This document shows positions 7,351 to 15,221 of a DNA stretch of 64,000 nt, piece by piece. Within the stretch, counting starts at the first letter, position 1; the number at the start of each line of letters is the position of its first letter. The translations under genes and the position numbers were made by a program. Under the pieces are notes generated by a model. The model was given only the letters and a program-made list of their open reading frames with translations, searched no databases and was not told where the DNA came from. Source of the stretch: Paracidovorax valerianellae (GTDB taxonomy: Bacteria > Pseudomonadota > Gammaproteobacteria > Burkholderiales > Burkholderiaceae_C); NCBI RefSeq assembly GCF_900102625.1, contig NZ_FMZC01000003.1, forward strand, positions 434,001-498,000, read 5' to 3'.

Positions 7351-8025
7351 ATGCCGACCCCGTCAACGCCGTCCCGCCCCGCCTCCGGCACTGGAGGTGC
7401 CCAGCTGCGCGAGCAGGCTTACGCCGATCTCAAGCGCCGCATCATCGCGTGCGAACTGGCGCCGGGCACCCAGATCAACGAAGGCGCGCTGGGGACGCTG
7501 CTCGGCCTGGGGCGCACGCCGATCCATCAGGCGCTGCACCGGCTGGAGATGGAAGGGCTCGTGACGATCCTGCCGCGCAAAGGCATCGTGGTGGCGCCGC
7601 TGTCGCTCGACGAAGTGCTGGACATGATCGAGGTGCGCGCGTGCAACGAGACCTTGTGCGTGCGCCTTGCCGCCGAACGGGTCCGCCCGGCCGAACTGGC
7701 CGCCATGCGCCGCCTGCTCGACGAAGCCCCGGCGCTGCTGGCGGCGCACGACGTGCATTCGCTGATGGCGCTCGACCTGCGATTCCACAGCGCGATCTCG
7801 GCCGCGGCCCGCAACACGGTGCTGGCAGACCTGCTGCGCCGGCTGCATGAGCAGCAGGCGCGCTTTTGGTTTCTGACGCTGTCGGAGGCCGGGCACAGCG
7901 CGCGCATCCACGACGAGCACAAGGACATCCTGGCCGCGCTGGAGCGCCGCGACCCCGATGCCGCCGTGGCCGCGATGCAGCGGCACATCGACGATTTCCG
8001 CCGCGCGATCACCCGCGCACTCTGA
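7351..8025 (+). CDS. GntR-family transcriptional regulator (FadR/FCD subfamily)
   Basis: A 224-residue protein. An N-terminal winged helix (about 20-85; LREQAYADLKRRIIACELAPG, then LGRTPIHQALHRLEMEGLV) is followed by an all-helical FCD ligand-binding domain with the expected metal-site pattern (DLRFHSAI, DEHKDIL, MQRHID). FCD regulators usually respond to organic acids and repress adjacent catabolic genes. The ATG at 7351 is chosen because the open frame upstream to 7048 is antisense to tldD. The DUF2848 gene starts 39 bp downstream, so it probably controls the following DUF2848-amidase unit. Ligand unknown. Confidence 0.88.
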   Translation: MPTPSTPSRPASGTGGAQLREQAYADLKRRIIACELAPGTQINEGALGTLLGLGRTPIHQALHRLEMEGLVTILPRKGIVVAPLSLDEVLDMIEVRACNETLCVRLAAERVRPAELAAMRRLLDEAPALLAAHDVHSLMALDLRFHSAISAAARNTVLADLLRRLHEQQARFWFLTLSEAGHSARIHDEHKDILAALERRDPDAAVAAMQRHIDDFRRAITRAL

Positions 8026-8064
8026 TCCCCGCAGCCCTTCCATCGCCATTCCTTCGACATTCCC

Positions 8065-8745
8065 ATGCCCCTGCACACCTTCGACCTCGCCGGCCACGGG
8101 CCGGTCACCCTGGACATTCGCCACCTCGTCATCGCCGGCTGGGCCGGCCGCGACCGCGCGGCGGTGGACCATCACATCGCCGAGCTGGCCGCCATCGGCG
8201 TGAAGCCGCCGTCCACAGTGCCCACCTTCTATCGGGTGGCCAGCCAGTTGCTCGACACGGGCAGCACGATCCAGGTCCCGGGCCGCAACGCTTCCGGCGA
8301 AGTGGAATGCGTGCTGCTGGCCAGCGAGGCGCGTGGCGTGCTCGTGGGCATCGGCTCGGACCACACGGACCGCACGGTGGAGGCCTACGACGTCACCGTG
8401 TCCAAGCAGATGTGCGCCAAGCCCGTCGGCCCCGTCCTGTGGCCGCTCTCGGAAGTGCAAGGCCACTGGGACCAGCTCATCACCCGCTGCTGGCGCACCC
8501 GCGACGGCGTGCGCGCGCTGTACCAGGAAGGCCCCCTGGCCCGCCTGCTGCCGCCTGCGGAGCTGATGCAAAAATTGAACGCATCGGGCCGCTTGCCCGA
8601 CCATGCGGCCATGTTCTGCGGCACGCACGCTGTGATCGGCGAACTCGGCTGGGGCGAAACGTTCGAGCTGGAGCTGCACGACCCCGTTCTGGGCCGCAGC
8701 CTGCACCACCGCTACACCATCGAAGCCCTGGAGATCGCTCAATGA
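8065..8745 (+). CDS. DUF2848 family protein (fumarylacetoacetate-hydrolase-like fold)
   Basis: 226 residues, matching my memory of the DUF2848 family: conserved GWAGRD, TYRVA-type (here PTFYRVA) and GSDHTDR segments, and CGTHAVIGELGWGETFELEL near the end. The family is predicted to resemble fumarylacetoacetate hydrolases but has no established reaction. Its stop overlaps the amidase start by 4 bp (ATGA), so the two are translationally coupled. A hydrolase or decarboxylase step in the same pathway as the amidase is plausible, but this is inferred from context only. Confidence 0.75.
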   Translation: MPLHTFDLAGHGPVTLDIRHLVIAGWAGRDRAAVDHHIAELAAIGVKPPSTVPTFYRVASQLLDTGSTIQVPGRNASGEVECVLLASEARGVLVGIGSDHTDRTVEAYDVTVSKQMCAKPVGPVLWPLSEVQGHWDQLITRCWRTRDGVRALYQEGPLARLLPPAELMQKLNASGRLPDHAAMFCGTHAVIGELGWGETFELELHDPVLGRSLHHRYTIEALEIAQ

Positions 8746-10115
8746 CCACCCATGCCCTGACCGCTACCCGCCACCCCACCGTCCGCGAACAGGCCGATGC
8801 CCTGGCGCGGGGCGATACCACCAGCGTCGCGCTGGTCGAGGCCGCGCTGGCGCGCATCGCCACCCACCGCGCCGAGGGCGGCCACGCCTATGTGGGCGAC
8901 GTCGATGCCGAAGCGGCTCTGCATGCCGCCCGCGCCAGCGATGCGGCCCGCGCGGGCGGACACGTGCCGTCGCTGCTTGCCGGCCTGCCCGTGTCCATCA
9001 AGGATTTGTTCGACGTTCACGGGCAGCTGACGCGCGCCGGCTCGGCCGTGATGGCCGGACAGCCTGCCGCAGCCGATGCGGTGGCCGTGGCCCGCCTGCG
9101 CGCCGCCGGTGCCGTGCTGCTGGGCCGCACGAACATGAGCGAATTCGCGTTCTCCGGCCTGGGCCTGAACCCGCACTACGGCACGCCGGCCAATCCGCAC
9201 GATCCCGACCGCATCACCGGCGGCTCCAGCTCCGGCGGCGCGGCCACGGTGGCGCTCGATCTCGCCACTGTGGCGCTGGGGACCGACACGGGCGGCTCGA
9301 TCCGCATCCCGTCGGCGTTCTGCGGGCTGACCGGCTTCAAGCCCACGGCACGCCGTGTTCCGCTGGCGGGCGCATATCCGCTGTCGCGCAGCCTCGATTC
9401 GGCCGGCCCGCTGGCCCGCAGCGTGGACTGCTGCGCCATCGCCGATGCCATCCTGAGCGGCGAAGCGCTGGACACCCGCGCCGCCCCGCTGGCCGGGCTG
9501 CGCCTGGGCGTAACCGACGATTTCGTGATGGACGGCGTCGAGCCCGAAGTGGCGGCCGCCTTCGACACCGCGCTGCAGCGCCTGGCCGCGGACGGCGCCC
9601 GCATCGTGCGTTTCAGCTTTGCCGAACTGCATCAGTTGCCAACGCTCAACGCAACGGGCGGCCTGATTGCGGCCGAGGCCTGGCAGGTGCACCGCACGCG
9701 TCTGCAAGACCCGGCGCAGGAAGCGCAATACGACCACCGCGTGGCCCAGCGCACGCGCCGCGGTGCGGCCATTTCCGCCGCCGACTACGTCGATCTGCAG
9801 GACGCCCGCCTGCGGCTGCAGGCCACGGCCAGCGAACGGCTGCGCGACCTGGACGCCTGGCTGATGCCCACCGTGGCCGTGCGCGCGCCACGCCTGGCCG
9901 ACCTCACCGGGGACGACGCCAGGTTCTTTGCCGCCAACGGGCTGGTGCTGCGCAACACGACCGTGCTCAACTTCCTGGACGGCTGCGCGCTGTCGCTGCC
10001 ATGCCATGCGCCCGGCGAGCTTCCGGTGGGCCTGTCGGTGGGCGGCGTGCACGGCGCCGATGCCCGCGTGCTGCAGGTGGGGCGCGCGGTCGAGGCCTGC
10101 CTGCGCGCCGGGTGA
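8742..10115 (+). CDS. Amidase signature family enzyme
   Basis: A 457-residue amidase with the complete Ser-cisSer-Lys triad: Lys87 in LPVSIKDLFD, the cis-Ser in GGSSSGG (161-166), and the nucleophile Ser186 in GTDTGGSIRIP. The family hydrolyses amides, including aryl amides, ureas and Asp/Glu-tRNA amides. The gene is alone, without gatB or gatC, and sits with a transporter and two regulators, which favours a catabolic amidase. The start at 8742 overlaps the DUF2848 stop. The substrate cannot be read from the sequence. Confidence 0.9.
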   Translation: MTTHALTATRHPTVREQADALARGDTTSVALVEAALARIATHRAEGGHAYVGDVDAEAALHAARASDAARAGGHVPSLLAGLPVSIKDLFDVHGQLTRAGSAVMAGQPAAADAVAVARLRAAGAVLLGRTNMSEFAFSGLGLNPHYGTPANPHDPDRITGGSSSGGAATVALDLATVALGTDTGGSIRIPSAFCGLTGFKPTARRVPLAGAYPLSRSLDSAGPLARSVDCCAIADAILSGEALDTRAAPLAGLRLGVTDDFVMDGVEPEVAAAFDTALQRLAADGARIVRFSFAELHQLPTLNATGGLIAAEAWQVHRTRLQDPAQEAQYDHRVAQRTRRGAAISAADYVDLQDARLRLQATASERLRDLDAWLMPTVAVRAPRLADLTGDDARFFAANGLVLRNTTVLNFLDGCALSLPCHAPGELPVGLSVGGVHGADARVLQVGRAVEACLRAG

Positions 10116-10158
10116 CAGCCCGCCGGTTCTGACGGCACCCGGTTGCGCGCGCCATGCC

Positions 10159-11091
10159 ATGAATACCCGCTTCGTCGAAGCCTTTCTCTGGATCGCAAGG
10201 CTCGGGAGCTTTCGCGCCGCGGCCGAGCGGCTGCATGTGACGCAGGCGGCGATTTCCAACCGCATCGCCTCGCTGGAAGAAGAAATCGGGGCGCGCGTTT
10301 TCGAGCGCGACCCGCGCGATCTGCGGCTCACGCCCGTGGGCCTGCGGCTGCTCGACTACGGTGAGCGCATGCTGGAGCTGCAGCGCGAGATGATCGCGCT
10401 AGGGCATCCGCAGCAGGAACTGCTGGGCCTGGTGCGCATCGGCGCCATCGAAAGCGTGGTGCACACCTGGCTGGTGGATTTTCTCGGCACGCTGCAGCGC
10501 CTGCACCCGGGCATCGAAGTGCAGCTGACTTCGGAAACCACCCTCGCGCTGCACGAACGCCTGCAGATGGGCGCCATCGACATCGCGCTGCAGACCGACC
10601 CGATGGCCAGCGCCGAGATCGTCAACATGCCCTGCCCGCCGATGGCCATGGGCTGGGTGGGCGCAGGCGCTTCCGCACAGCAGCCCGACGAAGGCCGCAT
10701 CGCGCACCTGCTGCTGCAGCCGGTGCTCACCATGAGCCCGGGATCGCAGCCCCACCAAGCCCTCAAGCAGCTATACCGGCAGGCCAGCATGCCGGTCGGC
10801 AAGGTGCACTGCGTGAGTTCGATGGCCGCCATCGTTCGGCTGGTGCAGTCGGGCTTCGGCAATGCGCTGATTCCGCTGCCTCCGGTGCGCGAGGAGATCG
10901 AGCGCGGCGACCTGCGCGTGATCGCGTGCGACACGCCGCTGCCGCCGCAGCGCATCGTGGTGAGCCATCTGGAGGCCGGCGGCTCGGCCGCCATCCGCCG
11001 GGTGGCCGAACTGGCGTGCAGCGAATCGGAACGATTTGCCGCCTCGCTGTCCGCACCATTCCGGACGCCAGGCCCAGAGGGCGAACCCTGA
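10159..11091 (+). CDS. LysR-family transcriptional regulator
   Basis: 310 residues with an N-terminal winged helix-turn-helix (MNTRFVEAFLWIARLGSFRAAAERLHVTQAAISNRIASLEEEIG) and a periplasmic-binding-protein-like effector domain. It starts 43 bp after the amidase and is in the same direction, which is less usual than the divergent LysR layout, so it is probably part of the same transcript or has its promoter inside the amidase gene. It may regulate the downstream EthD-like and transporter genes. The effector is unknown. Confidence 0.9.
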   Translation: MNTRFVEAFLWIARLGSFRAAAERLHVTQAAISNRIASLEEEIGARVFERDPRDLRLTPVGLRLLDYGERMLELQREMIALGHPQQELLGLVRIGAIESVVHTWLVDFLGTLQRLHPGIEVQLTSETTLALHERLQMGAIDIALQTDPMASAEIVNMPCPPMAMGWVGAGASAQQPDEGRIAHLLLQPVLTMSPGSQPHQALKQLYRQASMPVGKVHCVSSMAAIVRLVQSGFGNALIPLPPVREEIERGDLRVIACDTPLPPQRIVVSHLEAGGSAAIRRVAELACSESERFAASLSAPFRTPGPEGEP

Positions 11092-11218
11092 TTTGGTGCA
11101 GAAAAAGCGTCCGACCCGACAAGTAATTCTGATGGCTGCAGGGCAGAAAAACCCGTTTGTGGCACCGGGGTGTGCCGCCGATGATTCCCTGGTCTTTTGC
11201 AACGAAACACCAGCGCCC

Positions 11219-11899
11219 ATGGCACCCCAGAACTCCCCAGCGCCCCGCCCCGGCACCGTGCACGGCATGCTCTTCGTGGCAGCGAATGTCGCCGCCGCCG
11301 ACGAGGCCGATTTCAACCAGTGGTACGACCGCGAACATGTCGAAGAGCGCGTGCGCATCGACGGCTTTCTCTCCGGCGCCCGCTACTTTTCGCTGCAGGG
11401 TGGCCGCCAATACCTGGGCCTGTACCGCACGCAGTCGCTGGGCGCCTTCACGTCCGATGCCTACCGCGCTGCGTTCACCCGGCAGACGCCCTGGTCGGTC
11501 ACCAACCTGGGCCGCATGCAGGACCCGATGCGCCGCGTCTGCGCGGTAGAGGCCGTCACCGGGTTCGGTTCGGGCTGCCACCTGAGCGTGATGGCATTGC
11601 CACCGGCGAACGACCGCAACGGGCTGGTAGCGGGCGCCCTGGAAGCAGGTGCGCGGCTCGCGGAACTGCCGGGCTTCGTGCAGTCGTACCTGCTGGTGCC
11701 GGACCCGGTGCTGAGCACGCCCTTGCCCACCGAGCGCACCGAAGGCCGCGCGCTGCAACCGTTGATGGTGGTCGAGACCAGCCATGCCGATGCGCACCGC
11801 GAGGCCCTGGCCCGGGCCGCCACCCTGCTGCAGGCCGACGCCGGCGCCGCTGCGCACTACGCGCTCGGCTGGAAGCTCACGCGGGCCGACCTGGCCTGA
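11219..11899 (+). CDS. EthD-like dimeric alpha/beta-barrel protein (duplicated domain)
   Basis: 226 residues from the ATG at 11219; the upstream frame is open but looks non-coding. The pattern NQWYDREHVEERVRIDGFLSGARYF resembles EthD/DUF4286-type ferredoxin-like barrels, and the second half (NGLVAGALEAGARLAELPGFVQSYLL) looks like a second copy. Such proteins are often small accessory or isomerase-like factors in aromatic or ether catabolism. It lies between the LysR gene and the transporter, all rightward. No strong Shine-Dalgarno was found, so the start could be a little later (the Met in HGMLFVAAN). Family call is moderate; function unknown. Confidence 0.65.
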   Translation: MAPQNSPAPRPGTVHGMLFVAANVAAADEADFNQWYDREHVEERVRIDGFLSGARYFSLQGGRQYLGLYRTQSLGAFTSDAYRAAFTRQTPWSVTNLGRMQDPMRRVCAVEAVTGFGSGCHLSVMALPPANDRNGLVAGALEAGARLAELPGFVQSYLLVPDPVLSTPLPTERTEGRALQPLMVVETSHADAHREALARAATLLQADAGAAAHYALGWKLTRADLA

Positions 11900-11982
11900 C
11901 GCGGCCTGACCCGGCCTGCCCCCCATCCATTCGCCCTCGCGGCCCGACCTTTTCCTTCACCGCTTTTCACGGAGACCTTTCC

Positions 11983-13293
11983 ATGCGTGATGTTCCCCAG
12001 GGCGTTGCCCACGCCCCTCCCCATGCCCCGAAGATGGGCCGCCTCGCCATGGCGAGTTCGGTCGGCACCACGCTCGAGTGGTACGACTTCACGGTCTACA
12101 ACATCATGGCGGCGCTGGTCTTCAACGCCATCTTCTTCCCTTCCTTCGACCCGCTCACAGGCACCATCCTGGCGTTCTCGACCTATGCGGTGGGCTACAT
12201 CTCGCGGCCGCTGGGCGGCATGGTGTTCGGCCACCTGGGCGACCGGCTCGGCCGGCGCTTCGTGCTCGTGGCCACGCTGGTCATCATGGGGGTTTCCACA
12301 GGCCTGATGGGACTGCTGCCGACCTATGGCACCTGGGGCATCTGGGCGCCCATCGCTCTGGTGGCCTTGCGTTTCGTGCAAGGGGTGGCACTGGGCGGCG
12401 AATGGGCCGGTGCGGTTCTCCTGTCGATGGAGCACGGCAAGCCCACCGAGCGCGGGCGCAATGCCTCGTTCACCCAGGTGGGCCCATCCTGCGGCACGCT
12501 GATCGGCACCGGGTTCATCGCCCTGGTTTCGGCCTGGCTGAGCCCGGAAGATTTTCAGGCCTGGGGCTGGCGCATTCCCTTCGTGTCCAGCGTGGCGCTG
12601 GTGCTGTTCGGCCTGTGGCTACGCCGCGGCGTCGACGAAACCCCGGTGTTCCGCGAAATGGAAGCGCACAAGGCCACCGCCAAGACGCCGATCAAGGAAG
12701 TGTTCACGCAGCACTGGCGCCGCCTGCTGGTGGCCGGCGGCTCGCGCATCGGCTCCGACGTGCTGTACGCGCTGGTGGTGGTGTTCACACTGACCTACGT
12801 GACGACGGTGCTGCACCTGTCGCGGCCGCTGGCCTTGACCGCCACGATGATCGGTGCGGCCTGCAATGCCATCGCGGTGCCGTGGTTCGGGGCGCTGTCG
12901 GACCGCATCGGCCGGCGCCCGGTGTACATCGCCGGCGCGTTGCTGGGCATCGCCTGGGCATTCGTCTTTTTCGTGCTGATGGACCGGGCGCAGCCGCTGG
13001 CCATCTGCGCGGCCGTGGTCGGCGGCCTGCTGATCCACGCCATGATGTACGGCCCGCAGGCTGCCTTCGTGACCGAGCAGTTTCCCAACCGCGTGCGCTA
13101 CGCCGGCGCCTCGCTGGCCTACACGCTGGCCGGCATCCTGGGCGGCGGGTTCGCTCCGCTGATCATCGCCTCGCTGTTCAAGTCGTACGGATCGACCGTG
13201 GCGGTGTCGCTCTACGTGGTGGCGGCGCTGGGGCTCACGCTCATCGCCCTGGTGGTCGCCCGCGAGACGGCGCACGAGCCGCTGCAGGCCTGA
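11983..13293 (+). CDS. MHS-family MFS transporter (alpha-ketoglutarate/shikimate permease-like)
   Basis: A 436-residue permease with about 12 hydrophobic segments. The metabolite:H+ symporter signature is clear: SSVGTTLEWYDFTVYN at the first helix, GHLGDRLGRRF in the 2-3 loop, and RFVQGVALGGEWAGAVLL at helix 4-5. A GGAGA-type ribosome site precedes the ATG at 11983. MHS members import organic acids, betaine or aromatic acids by proton symport across the inner membrane. Its place at the end of the island suggests it takes up the island's substrate. A bidirectional terminator follows. Confidence 0.9.
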   Translation: MRDVPQGVAHAPPHAPKMGRLAMASSVGTTLEWYDFTVYNIMAALVFNAIFFPSFDPLTGTILAFSTYAVGYISRPLGGMVFGHLGDRLGRRFVLVATLVIMGVSTGLMGLLPTYGTWGIWAPIALVALRFVQGVALGGEWAGAVLLSMEHGKPTERGRNASFTQVGPSCGTLIGTGFIALVSAWLSPEDFQAWGWRIPFVSSVALVLFGLWLRRGVDETPVFREMEAHKATAKTPIKEVFTQHWRRLLVAGGSRIGSDVLYALVVVFTLTYVTTVLHLSRPLALTATMIGAACNAIAVPWFGALSDRIGRRPVYIAGALLGIAWAFVFFVLMDRAQPLAICAAVVGGLLIHAMMYGPQAAFVTEQFPNRVRYAGASLAYTLAGILGGGFAPLIIASLFKSYGSTVAVSLYVVAALGLTLIALVVARETAHEPLQA

Positions 13294-13330
13294 TCCGCAA
13301 TCGCTGATCCACCCTTTCACTCATCTCCGA

Positions 13331-13361
13331 AAGCCGGCCGGCACCACTGGCCGGCTTTTTT
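13331..13361 (+). terminator. Intrinsic terminator after the MHS transporter
   Basis: AGCCGGCC (13332-13339) and GGCCGGCT (13349-13356) form an 8-bp stem followed by a run of T residues on the plus strand. It overlaps the 3' end of the convergent rodA gene by 2 bp and separates the catabolic island from the cell-wall genes. Confidence 0.85.
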
Positions 13362-14523
13362 ACGAGCGATCGGTCATGGGAATGCGCTGCGCCCGGGCGA
13401 TGGACATCAGCACGCCCAGCGCCAGCCCCAGCGTCACCATGGCCGTGCCGCCATAGCTCACGAAGGGCAGCGGCACGCCCACCACGGGCAGGATGCCGCT
13501 CACCATGCCCATGTTCACGAAGGCATAGGTGAAGAAGATCATCGACACCGCGCCGGCCATGAGGCGCGAGAACAGCGTGGTCGCCCCGACCGCGATGGCC
13601 AGGCCGCGCCACACCAGCATCAGGAAACACGCGATCAGAAACAGGTTGCCCGCCAGCCCGAACTCTTCGGAGAACGTGGCAAAGATGAAGTCGGTGGTGC
13701 GCTCGGGGATGAACTCCAGGTGCGTCTGCGTGCCGGCCATGAAGCCCTTGCCCCAAAAGCCTCCGGAACCGATGGCGATCATGCCCTGGATGATGTGAAA
13801 GCCCTTGCCCAGCGGGTCGCGCGTGGGGTCCAGCAGCGTGCAGATGCGCTGCTGCTGGTAGTCGTGCAGCACGGGCCAGCGCACACCGTCGGCACACAGT
13901 TGCGGCTCGAACCACACGATGAGCGCGATGCCGATGCCTCCGATCAGCACAGGCGGCAGCACCAGCTTCCAGGGCAGGCCGGCGAAGAAGATCACCGACA
14001 GCCCGGCCGCCAGCACCAGCAGCGACGTGCCCAGGTCGGGCTGCTTCATGATCAGCCCCACCGGCACCGCCAGCAGCGCGCAGGCGACCACGAAGTCCAG
14101 GGGCCGCAACTGGCCTTCGCGCCGCTGGAACCACCACGCCAGCATGAGCGGCATGGCGATCTTGAGCAGTTCGCTGGGCTGCACCACCACGCCCAGGTTG
14201 ATCCAGCGCTGGGCCCCCTTCTTGGTGATGCCGAACAGCGCCACCGCCACCAGCAAGGCCACCCCCAGCGTGTAGAGCGGCACGGCCATGGCCATCAACC
14301 GCTGGGGCGGCACCTGGGCCACCACGAAAAGAATGCCGGCGGCCAGCAGCATGTTGCGGCCGTGGTCGTAAAAGCGCGACCCATGGTCGTAGCCCGAGGA
14401 ATACATCGCCACCAGCCCGGTCGATGCAAGCATCAGCAGCACCAGAATGAGCAGCCAGTCGAAGCCACGGAACAGGGGCAGGACGCGCTGCAGCAGGGAG
14501 GGTTTGTCGAAAACGGCGGACAT
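13360..14523 (-). CDS. rodA: Rod-shape SEDS glycosyltransferase RodA
   Basis: 387 residues with about ten membrane segments, starting MSAVFDKPSLLQRVLPLFRGFDWL. RodA polymerises lipid II into glycan strands with PBP2 in the elongasome. Typical SEDS stretches are LGKGFHIIQGMIAIGSGGFWG and HLEFIPERTTDFIFATFSEEFG; the ERTTDFIFA form separates it from FtsW (EAHTDFLLA at 42372-43658). Both paralogues are therefore in the window. In many betaproteobacteria rodA follows mreBCD and mrdA, but here the upstream neighbour is a divergent esterase gene, so rodA stands alone. The terminator at 13331-13361 lies at its 3' end. Confidence 0.93.
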   Translation of the reverse strand: MSAVFDKPSLLQRVLPLFRGFDWLLILVLLMLASTGLVAMYSSGYDHGSRFYDHGRNMLLAAGILFVVAQVPPQRLMAMAVPLYTLGVALLVAVALFGITKKGAQRWINLGVVVQPSELLKIAMPLMLAWWFQRREGQLRPLDFVVACALLAVPVGLIMKQPDLGTSLLVLAAGLSVIFFAGLPWKLVLPPVLIGGIGIALIVWFEPQLCADGVRWPVLHDYQQQRICTLLDPTRDPLGKGFHIIQGMIAIGSGGFWGKGFMAGTQTHLEFIPERTTDFIFATFSEEFGLAGNLFLIACFLMLVWRGLAIAVGATTLFSRLMAGAVSMIFFTYAFVNMGMVSGILPVVGVPLPFVSYGGTAMVTLGLALGVLMSIARAQRIPMTDRS

Positions 14524-14624
14524 GGGGCGCGATTATCCGGCCGGCCGCAGGCGCCGGCGCCCCGGCACAATCGAAGGCCCCCGGCCCTGCCGCACCATTG
14601 CCCGCCACAGGGCGTCGCCCCGCC

Positions 14625-15212
14625 ATGCCCGCCACCACCCATCTGCTCTATCTGCACGGCTTCCGTTCATCGCCCCAGTCGGCCAAGGCCCGGCAGATGG
14701 CGGCGCACGTGGCCGCCCACCACCCGGGCGTGCACCTGTGGTGCCCGCAATTGCCGCCCTCGCCGCGCGCCGCCATGCAGCAGGTGGCGCAGGGCATTGC
14801 GGACTGGCCCCGCGGCGCGATGGCCGTGGTGGGGTCTTCGCTCGGCGGGTTCTACGCCAGCTGGGTGGCGCAGCAGGCCCGCTGCCCCAGCGTTCTGCTG
14901 AACCCGGCCGTGGACCCGGCCCGCGACCTGGAGCGCTACATCGGCGAGCAGACCGCCTGGCACGACCCGGCAGAGCGCTTTTTCTTCCTTCCCGAATACA
15001 TCGGCGAACTGCGCGCGCTGGACGTGCGGGGCCTGCCGGCCGCCGGTCCGGAACTGGCCATCATCGCCAAGGGCGACGAATTGCTGGATTGGCGCGAAAT
15101 GTCGGGGCGCTACCCCGCCGCGCAGCAGGTGCTGCTGGAGGGCGGCGACCATGCCCTGAGCGATTTCCCCGCGCACATCGGCACGGTGGCGCGGTTCTGC
15201 GGCCTGCCGTAG
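14625..15212 (+). CDS. YqiA/YcfP-like alpha/beta-hydrolase esterase
   Basis: 195 residues from the ATG at 14625, starting MPATTHLLYLHGFRSSPQSAKARQ. The nucleophile elbow VVGSSLGGFYA (Ser72), an acid in AKGDELLDW and the catalytic His in GGDHALSDF give a complete triad in YqiA order. E. coli YqiA is an esterase acting on palmitoyl-CoA and p-nitrophenyl esters; its physiological role is unclear. The gene is divergent from rodA (101 bp between starts) and convergent with the ligase gene 9 bp downstream. Confidence 0.85.
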   Translation: MPATTHLLYLHGFRSSPQSAKARQMAAHVAAHHPGVHLWCPQLPPSPRAAMQQVAQGIADWPRGAMAVVGSSLGGFYASWVAQQARCPSVLLNPAVDPARDLERYIGEQTAWHDPAERFFFLPEYIGELRALDVRGLPAAGPELAIIAKGDELLDWREMSGRYPAAQQVLLEGGDHALSDFPAHIGTVARFCGLP

Positions 15213-15221
15213 GCGCCGCCC

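Noticed and set aside
10770-10800. A possible ninth repeat copy in the LysR gene (starts GCTATACCGG)
   Set aside because: The 32-bp body upstream does not match the GGCC-type end or the inner GCGC, so I do not include it.
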